DNA of 64,000 nt from the NCBI GenBank assembly GCA_948567375.1, contig OX419759.1:16460744-16524743 (forward strand). The letters run 5' to 3'. The stretch is from Lunularia cruciata (lineage: Eukaryota > Streptophyta > Marchantiopsida > Lunulariales > Lunulariaceae). Shown here piece after piece: positions 35,781 to 49,839 of the stretch (the stretch's first letter is position 1; the number at the start of each line of letters is the position of its first letter). The notes beneath the pieces are model-generated. The model was not told where the DNA came from, made no database searches, and saw only the letters and a list, made by a program, of their open reading frames with translations. The position numbers and the translations under genes are program-made.

Positions 35781-38256
35781 GAATTTGGTAGGGTTTTTGG
35801 AATGGAGATGCTTCTTCCTTTCTTCGTCGGGAATCAAAGGGACCGGGAAATGAGGGGGATCTGAGTCCTCGTCGATCTTCTTCGTCTTTTGTCACTTTTT
35901 CTTTTTTCTTTCCCTCTTTCCTCCTTCCCGTTTTAACTTTTTTATGACTCCTTGCCTTCCCTTTATGGCGCTTGCCCTCCAGAACCGTGTCACGTCCATA
36001 CCTATACATCTAGACGGTGACATTCCGGAGCTTTTATGGACTTAACCTGGAGAGGCTCTCTTCCTGATATAGCTTTCCACTTTCTTCTTTTATTGTGGTT
36101 ATATACTGGTGCTCCTGCAGGGATCGTGGTGCCGTGCCATACCTAGGTTTGTGTAGATTACTGCATTTTGTTATCTACCTCACGCTCGAGATCTGGCATC
36201 ATCGAGGAAGCAAGCGTGCCTGCTGGATATTAAGAGAGATTGGTCGTTGACTTTGAGGGGGAGAAGCAATTCCATCTGAGATATGGCAGGTCCGTGACCG
36301 AATGATCGGAATTCGAAATTTGATAAGTAGACTGCACGCCTACAGGGATGTAATTATAGTTTCAGCAACTCTATTAAACTAGGTTTTACCCCAGGTTCTC
36401 CAACGCTTGTGCCTGCCACATACTTTTTCACCTTCTTCTCGTGTCATTGTATGATTGAACCCTGGGGAGGTTTCTTCACAGGTGTTGAGGAGAAGCATTC
36501 TCTTGTTGTAAATATGGGGATACTTCTATTGGGTATCGCAGTGTTCTGGATTCTGATGGCTCTGTCTCCGGACCCTTATTGTGTACTTTCACTCGGTACA
36601 TGTCTTATAGCCTAGGTTGACCTGCATTTGATCTGATTCATAATCTTGAAGACCTTTGGGGCCCCTTCCCTCAAGGCCTTGTTTCTCCAATCTGTTGTCG
36701 CCGTGGTCCAAAGTATGTGATACATCACGGGCATGAAGTCAATGGGAAAATTCATGAACGGAAACATCCAGAGATTCAAAACTCATCACGCCTTTTCAAC
36801 GTCTACCCATTATTTCTGGCCAGAAGCAGAGGTTTTAATTGTAGGCGTTCGTACACCAGCGGTCGGCTTGTTGGACGCCACTTTTGAGGACGACATGGTC
36901 CTGAGCGGGTGCGTATTCTCTTGGCAAAAGTTAAATTCATCTGTTCAACCAGTCTTTTAGGTGTCTGTATTTGCCGTGTTGTCAATTCATCCTTTTCCTT
37001 TGCCGCACAGGCAAAATCATGAAGCGACTTACTCCTCTAGAATTACTCTCAGCTTGGAGGGCCGCTACAGATTTCGCTTTGGCTATATTTTGAAAAGAAG
37101 TTCCGATGATCCTGTTGGATTGGATTTGAGTTTGGTAGTCTCAATTACACCTTTGTTGCAAGTCACTGGGAGAAAGCTTGACGTCTACAAAAGTATCGGG
37201 GGATAATCTATGAGAAGGCAGAAGGGGATCCAGTTCCCACAATTTGCTAAACAATATCAGAACAAGTTGCATTTATCGGTTTGAAACTCTCTTGGAGACA
37301 AACACATAAAACAAACTTTACATCCGTTCTCTGTCTTGACTGCAAGTTTTAGGTTCCAGCAGTTGCGCTGGTGGTTGTCACATTCTCCAAGAATTCAGGG
37401 CTTCTACAGCATTCCATCTTGGGGCTGTTGTTCCAGGAGGATTTAGAACGAAATCCTACCATCTCTTGACCGAGAAGCTGCCTGAAGTGCGCTTTTAAGT
37501 TATCTCTTTACTCTTCTAACTACAGTGCCCGGACAGTACGTTGACTTTTATAACCGTTCAACTTGTTTAAGAGAGAGGGAACTGGTAGAAGTAACTGATT
37601 ATGAAAGAATGTACGAATTCATCAGTAATTGGAAGTCTAAGTTTCTACTTAACCTGCATATGGCGAGAGATTGATGGATGATGGTTCTATCTTTCTTGTG
37701 ATGGACAACAGGTTTGAAGAACATGGAATTTGAAAGATTGGATCTCGTGTCCCTTGGAATTATGCGTGCTGGTCACGGGTTTCTACTTAGGCAAACTTCG
37801 CTGTACTATTGTAGCTTGGAGCTTCAGAGTCGTTTTTCGTCGTGTAACTGTGGACTCGATTTATGTAGAAGACAATCGCTATCAATCGTTGAGATCAATT
37901 TTTAAGATACAGTATTTAACAACTTCCAGAGTTTTTGTTCAAAACTTTTGAACTGTAGCTCAGCCTGGATTGAAGGCTAGCTGAGACGAGGGCAATTGGC
38001 ATATCCGTACGTGACTCTAAAATTGGCTCTATTCAAACTTCACAGCCATTTTCATGAACCCCTTCCTGGACAAGATTCATTCATTGAGGATTACCACAGA
38101 TGACGGAACTGTTCGGGTCTGCTTCGAGTATCTATGGAGGGAAGTGATTGGAATGGACGAGTCCTTAATTTATTAAAGCTGTCCTCTTATACATCAGATT
38201 TACGACTAGTTGCAAAGTCCGTTTGCTAAGCTACTTTCATTGTCTTACACATTTCA
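35781..38256 (+). promoter_or_regulatory. Probable promoter and 5' UTR region of the lipase gene
   Basis: A strongly pyrimidine-rich plus-strand tract at 35810-35960 is typical of plant leaders. A good 3' splice site (pyrimidine run then TTTCAG) at about 38243-38256 precedes the coding start by 77 bases, so the first coding exon probably begins after a 5' UTR intron. I cannot place the transcription start or a TATA box with confidence. No conserved protein is encoded here. Confidence 0.4.
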
Positions 38257-38333
38257 GACTTGGAGCAGTGGTTCCGAGCAACAAGGACCTGTAAATACTG
38301 TGGAGCTTAATTTGGATGCGTGCAGCTTCCAGC

Positions 38334-41300
38334 ATGGCTACTGCAGCTATGGCTGGTGCGGCAGGAGCTGCAGTGGTGTTGTATTACACAGGTTGGGGGT
38401 CCGCATTGGGGATGTGGAACAAGCAAGAATCTGAACTTACGAAAGAGGACGATGCGGATAAAAGTCTAATAGGGTCAGATAGGCCGAGAGATATCAATAG
38501 AAGAAGAGTACTCATCCATAGACCAGCAAGGCCACCATCGACTTGGTATGAAGCTTTGTCGACTCTTTCGGAGACACTGAGGTTTACGTACTCCGAAACT
38601 CTTGGGAAGTGGCCTATCGGTGACCTTGCGTTTGGCATCAACTTTTTACTGAGACGTCAGGTACTGTATACTTCTGGATTTTGCGGTACATATCCTTCTA
38701 TCTGATTTCGTGCACCTCTGGCATCTGGATCAGGCTAGCTGGTTCTGGAACTCTATCAAGAGGAGAGAGTCCAAATTAATATCATATGTGGTTCTTATAT
38801 GCTGTACCTTTGTTGAAATTTCAGGGTCAATTTCATGTGGCAGGAGTCTTTGCCGGTGGAAGCAGCAAGCAGTTAAAAGGACCTGATGTTATTGTGGAAC
38901 TGAAGGAGCTCTTGCGGCTGTTAGTTGTTTGCATGCACTTCTCAAAAAAGCCTTTTCCATTGTTCCTGGAAGCTACAGGATATTCTCAGAACCACGTTCT
39001 TCTCCAGGAAGGGAAAGCAGGGGTATGATCCTCTTATTTGCCATTGTCATGTGACAATGCCTGTAATTTGCTCGTAGCAATCAGGCACCTATAGCATGCT
39101 CCAATTCTTCTCTTTCTCCTTCTTGAGATGCCTTGGACCTTATAAGTGGACCTCACTTTTCCTCGGATTGTGTGTCTGCATGAAGCCCTTGGTACCCTGC
39201 AACTACAAGATTCCCTCTTCATTAAAGACGGACGCAATTTCTGCTTAGGCTTGGACGTAGGTTATCACACAACATGTCACAATTATTCACTAGTGACTAA
39301 TAAACGATTTTCCTGCAGCTTCTCAAGCCAGCTTTTACAGTGCTGGTGGATGATACTTCACAATGTATTCTGCTGTTAATTCGAGGAACCCACAGTGTTA
39401 AGGATACTTTGACTGCAGTTACTGGAGCCGTTGTGCCCTTCCACCACACTGTGCTGGACGATGGTGGAGTGAAGAACTTGGTTCTTGGCTACGCTCATTG
39501 TGGCATGGTTGCAGCAGCACGTTGGATTGCACAATTAGCGACTCCCAAGCTTATGCAAGCGCAGAAGGACTATCCAAATTATAAACTGCAGGTACGTCTC
39601 TTCAACTACTGATGATTCTGTTGTGGCAAATTGCCGAATATTATTTGCCTCGTATGGATAGACTGACACCACTTTGATTTCTCTTTAAAGCTCTCGTCGT
39701 AACGAGTTTGACATCTTTTTGATACTTACCGATCGTAAAAAGCTTCTGACACTTAAATTCGTGTTCTTTAGTGTAGATTCTATATCAGGATAGTTGACGC
39801 AGCCTTCCCGGACCGTTCCATTTTATTAATCGTATCGTTATGTTTGCCAGATAGTAGGTCATTCGCTGGGTGGAGGCACAGCTGCCCTTTTGACATATAT
39901 TCTTCGCGAGCGTGGAGAGTTTCAAGAAGCTTGTTGTGTTTCCTTTGCTCCTGGTATGTAGTTTATAATCTGGCTGATTCTTTAATGAGCTGTTACCCAA
40001 CAAGTCGCTTTTAAGTTCTTTTGCTTTATGATCAGCTTTGTTCACAGACCATGACTCACCATGGAACTCTCCAGTGAACCAGATAGAAAGTACCAGTCTG
40101 TCTTGTTGCGATTTTTTTATCTCATGTTGAGCTCCTTCATCTCCTGCCTTCTCTCATGGATGAAGGCATTGATGGTTTTTCAGAAAACGATTTCATAACT
40201 GTAAGGAAGCGCTGAGCTTACTTACTTGCTTCTCACTCTTGACAGCTGCGTGTATGACGTGGGAGCTAGCAGAATCGGGAATGCCGTTTGTCACAGCAGT
40301 GGTGAATGGCTCAGATCTTGTGCCTACCTTCTGTGTCGCATCTGCAGACGATCTTCGTGCAGAAGTAAGGACTTCTATACTTGACCTACAATACGTTTAA
40401 TTGTGATGCTTTTGTTGACTGATTTTCATGCTTATTTGTATCCTGGCTTCAGCCTGCGGATAACATACTGATGTGTACTGAGCTTTCTCCCTCCCATCTG
40501 ATGTAAATGTGTGTTTAGAGTGATCCCTCCACGTAAGCTTAGGAATACAGGTTGTTATCCAATGGATAGCCCGTTCTGGGAACAGCTTCTGCTCTCATAT
40601 ACCTATATGTATACATATCAATATCGTTTCTCAATATACATATCCCTACCTTTTTCGCATCTGGATCTCGCGTTCATTGTACGGCTTCTGTCCTCATTTC
40701 TCTATATCCCTACCTTTTTGGCATGTACCTTTTTTGCATCTACTTTTCGCATGTACTTTTCATTCAGTTTTGCTTTCATGTTGTTGCCATACCATCTGCA
40801 CTTCATATGCATTCAGTGAGTTCCCTTCCTTGAATGGCTTCTGCTCTCATCTCCTCATATCCCTTCCTTTCTTGAGCGACACTTTTGGAAGCAACCAAGT
40901 TTGCCTTCGCACTCATGAGCTTTTAAACTGAAACCCGGTACGAGGCGTACTGGCATTCGTTCAGCTACTTCAGCACTATGTTAGGTACGGATGTTGTTTG
41001 TGCTTTCATGGAGGCTTAGTATGACCGCTTTTCTGCTTCCTTCAGTGTCAAGCGTTACATGACTCATGCGTTCAGTTATACATTATTGTCAACAGTTATT
41101 GGCTAGTTATCATTCTGCAGTCGTGGTTATTCTGACCACTCCTATTCCTACACTTAATTCGTTTCTTTCCTTCCAGTTGCCTGATATTCGAGATAAGTCC
41201 TACTTGACACCGCTGGTCCACATATCATTTTCCACCGTTTTCTTTTCTCAGCCCGGTTTCTACTATGAGCGGCACTTTGGGGAGCAAACCAAGCTTGCCT

Positions 41301-44300
41301 TGGCACTCATGAGCTTTCAAAGAGAAACTTGGTACGAGGGGTACTGACATTTACTCAGCTAGTCATAGTACATGAGCTTTCAAAGAGAAACTTGGTACGA
41401 GGGGTACTGACATTTACTCAGCTACCCCGGCACTGCGTTAGGCACTGATGAAGTTGTAAGTGCTTTCGTGAAGGTTTACTATGGCTGCATTTTGCTTCCG
41501 TCAGTTGCTTAGCGTTTTAGGACTCATGCGTCCATAGTACATGCTGCAATATACTATATCCAGTCCTCTAACGTGCTTTCGTGGAGGCGTATTATGACTG
41601 CCTTTCTGCTCCCCTCTGTGTTTTTGGTGTTTTAGGACTCATGTGTTCAGAGCACATGCTGCGATATAATCTACAGCCAGTCCTCTTAACGCTTTGCTCT
41701 ACTTCCCTTGGATCTCTGAGCAATTTCATACTTTCGGGCTGACTCACGGATCTTCCATGACCTACGATTTCCAGGCTGCTACATTGATTTTCGACATCGG
41801 TTTATCTGAATCTTTCTCGTCTAGCTTGTCAAGTCGATTTCATTTCTCTACATGCACTGTTGTTCTGTTTCCGCTTGTTCGATGCATACTACTTGTATAT
41901 AGGTATTACTTTTGATATGTTTCCAGGTTATATCTATTTATGTTATCATTCGAGCAGAGGTTCGCTATCTTGTATACACCACATATCTTGCATTTTATTT
42001 GCATTCAATGAGTCCTGGATTTCCCGTTCCTCGAATGGCTTCTGTCCTCATTTCTCTATATCCAGTCCTCTAACACCTCTAACTCCCTCCCTATTGTTTT
42101 TCCTTCGCCCTTTGCCTGATTCTTGGTTCGACCTCCTGTGTCTACAGTGTTTACTAGTCCATTAGATATATGTTATACTCAAATTGTTGCAATTATGCCT
42201 TTGCTTCAGGTTACATTCGATGTCGTCTACTTTATGGATTTATCACTATTCTAGCATTGTGCACAAAGTACATCTTGGTTCCGATCATTTGCGTTTCATG
42301 AGTTCTGGATCACCCGTTCCCAGAACGGCTTCTGCTCTCATATACCTATATCCAGTCCTCTAACGCAGCACTCCGCTTCTCCCGTTCTCTGAACGGCTTC
42401 TACTCTCTTTTTTCTCATACCCAGTCCTCTACCGTTTCACTGCGACTCAGCCATAATACCATGCACTCCTCCTCTCCCACTTCGCTCCACACCACCCATC
42501 ATCACCTGATGCTCCGGTGAATGTGGTCTGTTCCATGGTTCATCCCGTCTATCAACTTCATGGTTCTATATTTCTATACGGTTCTATCGTGGACAGCTCT
42601 CTACATCCAGTGCTCCAACGCTTCACTCTTCTTCCCTCGTTCTCTGAGCGATTTCAATATCGGGCTGCTCACCGGTTTTCCATGACTTCCGATTTTTAGG
42701 CTTCTACATGGCTTCTCGACTTTGGTTTATCTTAATCTTTCTCGTCTAGCTTATCAAGTTGTCGCTTTTCCTGTTGATTTTATTTCTCTACATGCACTGT
42801 TGTCTGTTTTTGCTTTTTCGATGCATTCTACTTGTATATAGGTGTTACTCTTGATATGTTTCCAGGTTACGTTTATTTATGCTATCATTCGATCAGATGT
42901 TCGTTATCTTGTATACGTTATATATCTTGCATCTCATTTGCATTCAATGAGCTCTGGATCCCCCGTTCATCAAACGGCATCTGTACTCATTTCTCTATAT
43001 TCAGTCCTCTAACCCTTTGCTCTGTTTTCCCGTTTATCTGAACGGCTTCTACTCTCGTTTTCCTCATACCCAGTCCCCTATCGTTTCGCTCCGACTCAGA
43101 CATTACACCAAGCACTCCTCTCCCACTTCGCTCCACTCCACACATCGTCACCTAATGGCCCCGGGAATGTGGTCTGTTCCATGGTTCCTACCCCTTTTTC
43201 ACTTAATGGTTCCCCGCCCTTCCATTCATAGACTGTTGAAGGTTTCATATCCGTCGATCAGCCTGCGTTTACTAATTCTTTAGATGCTTTGCTTTGCAAT
43301 TAGTGACAACGTGTAATCACTAATCGCAAATCACATTTCTCTATGGGTATTCGGTTACATATTGTCTCGATTGCCTCACATGAGTTATTCAGCGAGTTCT
43401 TTACATGCGTTGCCCAAAGCCTTCCGTTTACACGTTAGTCAACAGTGACTCTGCATGTTGTTATCTTCTGATCATTTTATGATGTCGGTGCTTTGCCTTA
43501 CTTCCATTTGCGAGTTGCACTTCTTCTCTTTTCCGCATGTCCCTCTTATTTAGTTTAGTTTAATTTAGTTCCGGTTCCTCAAAATTTTCTGCTCTCATCT
43601 CTCATATCTAGTCCTCTCTCCGAGTTTGCGTTGGCACTCATGTTCCTTTTATTTAGTTTTGCTTTCATTCATTGTTATTCCATCTGCACTACACTTCATG
43701 AACTCCAAATCTCCCGCTTCTGCTCTCAACTCTCATATCCAGTCCTCTCTCCGAGTTTGCCTTGGCACTCATGAGCTGTCGAGCAGAAACTTGGTATGAG
43801 AGGTACTGACATTCGCTCAGCTACTTAGGCACTGATGAAGTCAGAAGTGCTTTCGTGGAGGCTTGTTATGACTGCCTTTCTGCTTCCTTCATTTGTTTAG
43901 CGTTTTGGGACATGTGTTCATAGCGCACGCCGCAATATACTCTATCCAGTCCTCTAACGCATCGTGATGCTTCCCCGCTCTCTGAACGGCTTCTACTCTC
44001 TTTTTTCTCATACCCAGGCCTCTATCGGCTCACTCCGACTCAGCCATAACACCATGCACTCCTCTCCCACTTTACTCCACTCCACCCATCATCACCTAAT
44101 GCTCCGGTGAATGTGGTCTGGTCCATGGTTCCTCCCATCTTTCAATTTCGTGGGTAGGGACCATGAAGGCAGAAGACTTCATGATGGTTCCCTATCCGGC
44201 TCCCGTTCATAGACTGCTCAAGAGTTCATGTCCGTCTCAGTGGTTTGCGTTTACACGTTGTGTACTACTTCTTTACATGTGTTGCTTGGCCATTAGCGAT

Positions 44301-46928
44301 TACATGTTGTTGTACATTTCTCTATTGGTCTTTGGTTACACGATGTTCTTGATGTCCTTACATGCATTACTTACCGAGTTCTTTACATGTGTTGCTTACA
44401 CCTTTTCGTTTACACGTTGGTTAACAGGTTCTCTGCATGTCGTTATCTTCTGATAATTTCATGGTGTCGGTGCTTAGCCTTACTTTCTATTGGCGAGCTG
44501 CACTTCATCTCCTTTCCGCATGTTATTTTCATTTAGTTTTGCTTTCATTTTATTGCCATTCCATCAGCATTTCATATGCACTCAATGAGTTCTGGATCTC
44601 CCGTCCGAGGAATGGGTTCTGCTCTCATCTCCTCATATCCAGTCCTCTCACGCATCGCTCCGACCCAGCCAAGACACCATCCACTCCTCTCCCACTTTGC
44701 TCCATTCCACCCATCCTCAACTAATGCTTTGTGTAATACTCTTAGCCCGATGGTTCTCTGGTTCATGGTTCCTACCCGACTTTCTATTTCAGATGCTTAA
44801 TCGGACACGTCTTGCTTGCTGGTCACACGATGTATACTAGTTCTCTGCAGGTGTTACTCATTAGATGTTTCAATTATGTCTTTACTTCGGCTTACCTTCG
44901 TATTGTTAGTTTCTCTTAATTTCCATTTCCCGAGTTACTATTCATTTCGATGTGCACATGTTCATGCTTATATTTTCTCTGCACTTAGTGGATCCTGGAT
45001 CTTCCGTTCTTCGAACGGCTTCTGTTCTCGTATACCAATATATAGATTCTATAGAGTTCGCGATCCCCCGTAAACGACTTCTCCTCTCATGTCCTAATAT
45101 ATAGATTCTACTACGAACGAAGGGTTCAATTTTCATACACTCAATATTTGCATCAATTCTAGTAGATGATCCGTATTTTTTATGGTATCATCACGAGTGT
45201 GATGCTAGTGGGTCAGTAGATTGAACTGAGTTAGAATGAGTTTATGGTGCTACTTTATAACAATCCCTCCACTGATTGACCTTAGGTGACAGCTTCTGCG
45301 TGGATCAATGACTTCCGTGAGCAAATTGAACGGACAAGAATATTGAGCACGGTTTTCCGTTCAGCTTCAGCACTGGGCAGTCGTCTATCTTCTATCGCCA
45401 ATATGTCACGAAATCCATCTCTTACAGTCGCAAGGGCTGCACAGTCTGGAGTAGCGAGTGCTGGGGCAATCTGGCGCCCTGTCTCAAACGGCACACAGGT
45501 CAGCGTCCATCCGCGACTTATGAAGACAACTATAAATGCAGTTGTACTAGTTCATTGTGCGTCTAGTCTTCAAAAAAGTCGAGATTACTTCAAGGCAGAT
45601 ATACACTTTCACTTAGTTAGATGCTTTCCCGAGTCAGCTCTGATGGTTGAACTATGATGTGAGTCCAATTCTTGTCTATGTAGTGGATGCTTGTTCCTTT
45701 CTGATCGCCTAAACTCGCGGTTAAGTTTACACGCAGTTTAAGATGGGCAAGAGAGTTGAATTGGAGCTAAATAATTGTTCAATATCGAAATCAATTTATC
45801 ATTTGGGAACGGTGTTCAGCCTGTTTCTGAGGTCTGTGGTACAATAGTTTCCGTACCTTGCCTCTGTTCAAGGGTACTTTCAATCTCTGTGGAGACGGTT
45901 CATTCAAGGAACGAGTGGTGAAACGGTTGAAGTTGAGTAGTAGTTTTAGGTGCAGACTTGTATAGATCCTTGTGAATGGGCAAACGTCCAAGTTCTTGAT
46001 ACTGAAAACCTGTACGGTGATCCAGGTAGTCATGAAACAAGCTCAGAACGTGGCTCAAGCTGTGGTGCGCACTCGACCATCCCTGGGACTAGCAGGTTGG
46101 TCCTGCATGGGTGCAAGACGAAGGGTTGTATCAGCGCCAACAACGGTAGATAGTGAAATCGCTTCTAGTTCGTCATTAAGTAGCCAGGATACAGCTGAAA
46201 AGAGGATATTGTTGGGACAGGAGGTAAGATCAAATCCAGATGGCTTAACTACGTCTTCGTTCCACGTGGACATGGATGTGGATCAAGAGCGAAGAACACA
46301 GGAAGCAGCTCAATTCTGGATGCGAGAGGGTTTGAAGCACGTTGGTGAAGGTGCAGCGGAAGGTTTTGGGGAAGAGGATGAAGACAGTGAACTACCCCAT
46401 CCAGTTGACGGAGAGGACATTGGGGAAGAGTATATATGGCAGCAACTAGAAGAAGAAATACAGCGGCAGAGAGAAGAGAGTAGACTTGTAAAAGAAGAAG
46501 AGGAAGCAGCTGCAATGGAAATCACTCGAGAAGAAGAGAGTATTGCATCTACAGCTGCACGAGAATCTGAGCACATCGTTAATGAGTCAGAAGACGGAGG
46601 ACCTGTACATGAATCCAATAGGTTTTACCCTCCTGGGCGCATCATACACATCGTATGTCCTCTTCCTCTTCCAGAAGAGGTGGACAGCTCGGAGTCAATA
46701 GCAGACGAAGGGAGCCAGCGTAAGAGGGTTGGAATTTTTTTAACCGAACGCAAACTTTATGGCAGAGTTCGTCTCTCGCGCACAATGGTGCATGATCACT
46801 ATATGCCAACATATAAACGCATGATGGAAGCTTTGATTCTACAATTGGAGGAAGAGGAAGCTCTCCCCTCGGATGAGTCAAGCAGTTCAGGTAGCGATAT
46901 TGAGACTGAAAGAAGAACCCATGTATAA
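38334..46928 (+). CDS. Plant class-3 (diacylglycerol-type) lipase, seven coding exons
   Basis: Coding exons: 38334-38660, 38825-39022, 39319-39591, 39851-39953, 40246-40364, 45286-45498, 46026-46928. All introns are GT/AG and the frame is continuous, giving about 711 residues. The N-terminus (MATAAMAGAAGAAVVLYY) is a short hydrophobic segment, probably a membrane anchor. A Lipase3 N-terminal region follows (SETLRFTYSETLGKWPIGDL), then the alpha/beta-hydrolase core (LLLIRGTHS, VLGYAHCGMVAAARWIA). The nucleophile elbow GHSLGG is at the start of exon 4. NGSDLVPT carries the likely catalytic Asp, and HDHYMP near the C-terminus the likely His. An acidic Glu-rich linker lies between (exon 7). The family hydrolyses mono/diacylglycerols; plant members are annotated as lipase class 3 or calmodulin-binding heat-shock-like. 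An in-frame ATG at 38316 would add six residues. I prefer 38334 because homologues start with this motif. Confidence 0.92.
40365..45285 (+). repeat. 4.9-kb fifth intron built of dispersed repeats
   Basis: GTAAGG donor, TTAG acceptor. The intron is a patchwork of repeated pyrimidine-rich units. A 54-bp block (CATGAGCTTTCAAAGAGAAA start) is present twice identically at 41308-41361 and 41371-41424, with diverged copies near 40913 and 43770. A roughly 370-bp segment at 41690-42060 recurs at about 42620-43010. A block with GAACGGCTTCT followed by a CCAGTCCTCT motif recurs near 42323, 42391, 43035, 43984 and 45016. No coding exon is missing: residues before and after join as expected for the family. 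Confidence 0.8.
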
Positions 46929-47400
46929 TATTAGTAACTATCTCCGTAGTGCGGTGAAGACTCTATACTTCCTTCCCTTCTCCCAGTGCAGTGGAGTGCA
47001 CTCCTAACTGCTGCTGTTGTATATTCTAAGTTCACACTCTTTCGATTTGTTACTTGGAAGTGTCTCAACTTCCGAGATATATAGATGATAGAATAGTTCT
47101 TGCTGAAAAGTCGTCACTACTATTCCCGTCTGTGGGTCGAATCATATTTATGCGCGGGACTGATATGTCATCTCGATCCTCGCCTCCCTCTGTAATTCCA
47201 GACACACACAAACTGATTAACTAACCAACCAATTTCTCATTCTCGTAGTGTATTAATCAATAAACGAGAGGTTTCCTCTAGGTCACCCTGTGGAGGTTCT
47301 CCTCTATCTATTTTTTTGCCTGTGTAGTCCTTCGCACATTGTCTAAATGAATGTGCCTTAGTAAATTTATTTTCAGCAATAATAAATTTAGTTTCAGTAA
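46929..47400 (+). terminator. Probable 3' UTR and polyadenylation region of the lipase
   Basis: Non-coding T-rich sequence after the TAA. AATAAA hexamers lie at 47259-47264 and 47381-47386. Which one is used cannot be told. Confidence 0.45.
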
Positions 47401-49813
47401 TTACCGACAAACTTGTTCAGACCCGAAATATTTACGATGAATACATACAGCGCATCTCCAACAGTTGGGGTAGGTGGTCAATCTGACAACAATGGTTAGG
47501 AACAACACTGGGAGGTTTTGTTCGATTACCTGTCCTTCAAGGCATGTGCATGGGCGGCCTGAGAAGTTTCATATCTCCCTCACTCGGAAGTAACTACAAT
47601 TTACATGATGTATACGACGTTGGATGGGCGCCATGTCGGCATTCTATGTGTCCTACACCAGCTTTCTTTCGGAAGGCTAGAGTGAAGGCTTCTCAAGAAA
47701 CTTTTTTATTTGGTTCATTTCATTTCCTTGTTCTGCATGTCTACAGAGAACTAAAAGACATCGCTGCATAAGCGCAGCTTCAAAAGCCCAAGACTGGCCT
47801 GCGGGTTCTCAACGCTGGACAAAAACAGGTCAAGGTGTGGTCTAAGGACCTAGCAAAATTTGAATAACTGTTGAAACTATCGGCAGTTCTCCTTTTCTTT
47901 TCTTTTGGTGAAATTCCCACTGGGTGTTTTGTCGCGAGTTATTCGACAAGAAATGTGCAGCGACTGTCTTTGCTTCCTTTATTCTCGTGGCTATTTGTTA
48001 GTAGGTAAACATCAGAAAACATTAGAACTGTGACTTTGAGTCAAGCTAGACATTGAACTTGAACTCCAGGACATGATAAAGCAGCAATTTAGTCTTTAAC
48101 ACTTCATCTCTAGCTAGCGAAAGAGTCCTGAGCACTCAAAAGCTCATACTTTAGTGCCAATTTTGAACCACAAAACAGACTGCAATACCTTTAGTAGCGA
48201 CTCTGGCAGAGCATATCGTGAGCAAGAAATGAATCGTGTCAAGATTAGAGGGGCAGTGGTTAGTAAACAAATATAAACGGTATATACACGGTATACGTCT
48301 CCCCCGGAAAGGTCCATATTGATTCTAGAAATGTGAATTAAGTGATCATGTTTTTCATAACTTTTTGTAAATCAAGGGTCCAGCTAAGAAAACATATCGT
48401 ACCCTACTCTAAACAGTACCCTAAAACATATCGCTCCATAGGTTATAGAGGGATCCTCTACATCAATGATCATATAAAGTTTTCAGGTGTAATTTTTGCA
48501 TAATTTGCTACATAAAATTGTTATGGTACTAAAATCTAGAACATTAAAAATCTTTGAAGTTTGAATTGTCATTTAATGGATATAATCAGTAATGTTGAAT
48601 ATAGACTTTTATTTTCTACATAACACTTCTTGTCTATCTAATATCCTAGTCACTAAATGATGGAGGGAAATGAATTCAAGTGATGCAATCACAATCTATT
48701 TTTCTTTTCTTTTTTTACTATTTATTGGGGATGTACCTAAACTAGGTGTATATTTTTTTCAGCAATATTTATATAAAATCATGATAATTTCTAATAGAGG
48801 TTTCTCTTTGGATATTAAAATTTCTATTCAGTGATAAAGTTTTTATTTGAAAATCCTAAGAAGATATATCATACTATCACAAATCTTCATATCTTAAAAA
48901 AAATTCATAATATATTTCATGATTTTTTTCCAAAATATTTATCCATTTTTCTGGTCTAACGCACTTGAGCTCTTTTGAGATTGGTTGTTCTTAGAGAGGA
49001 CTAAAAGTTCAAAAGCCCATATACTCATGAGCCCTATCTTCTTATAGTTGAAATTTTTTAGCAAAGTTATTTCATATTTACCACATTATAATTATAATTG
49101 TGTTGGCTTATTGATTATTTATATATATAGAATTTGCATCAAATACATCAAAATTCTATATTGATCTTTTACTATATCTAGTATCTTAGTAATAATATCT
49201 ACGGATATTAAGAGAAAAATGCAAGATACTTGTAGTGTTTAGAAACTTTGGTCATTCATTTCCTAGAAGTTCTATAATAATCAATGTACGGTTCTGAAAT
49301 TGTGTAAATATGCTTGAAATGAAAAGAACCGAAGAGAAAAGGCTTCTACATTATTAGTCATGTATGTAGTAGGATAAAGAATCCAAGCACCAAGTAGATC
49401 AAGACATAAGGAAAAAGTATAATACAATCACAGAAATATCACATCTCTCTATAGTATCATAAATGATCAAAATATACATATAATATGCTATTTCAAGCTA
49501 TTTTGCTTGCATAGTTTACAATATGAAGATCTCAAAAATAAAACAGAAGATTTTATTTTGTACCTTACTTAATTCATGCTTTGGATAGATTAATTAAGTA
49601 ATAATTTAAGCTTGCATGGTAGATTGAGATCCTATCCTATAAGATACATCAAGAAGATATTCTTTCGGATGATGCATTGACATAGTATAAAAGAATTAAA
49701 TATTCTATAATAGACTCAATAGAATATTAAATTTTGACTATAAGATATATATCATGATCTTATATGTAATGAAGAAAATTCGATTAAATTATCAGATATT
49801 TACTCAACCAAGA

Positions 49814-49839
49814 GTATATATATATATATATATATATAT
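49814..49839. repeat. TA microsatellite
   Basis: About 13 TA units within AT-rich DNA. Confidence 0.9.

Noticed and set aside
35650-36009. 119-codon Lys-rich minus-strand ORF
   Set aside because: It is the complement of a pyrimidine-rich plus-strand leader, which produces Lys/Glu/Arg codons by composition alone. No motif.
36409-37206. Short ORFs upstream of the lipase as extra 5' coding exons
   Set aside because: No similarity to the lipase N-terminus, which is already complete at 38334. No consistent splice frame.
41308-41424. Paired 54-bp repeats as a CRISPR-like array
   Set aside because: Only two close copies with a 9-base spacer, inside a plant intron with other diverged copies.
46055-46881. 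Minus-strand ORFs rich in Ser, Leu and Cys across the lipase last exon
   Set aside because: Antisense shadows of the acidic exon 7.
47544-47771. 75-codon ORF downstream of the lipase
   Set aside because: No recognisable motif, no gene context; compatible with chance.
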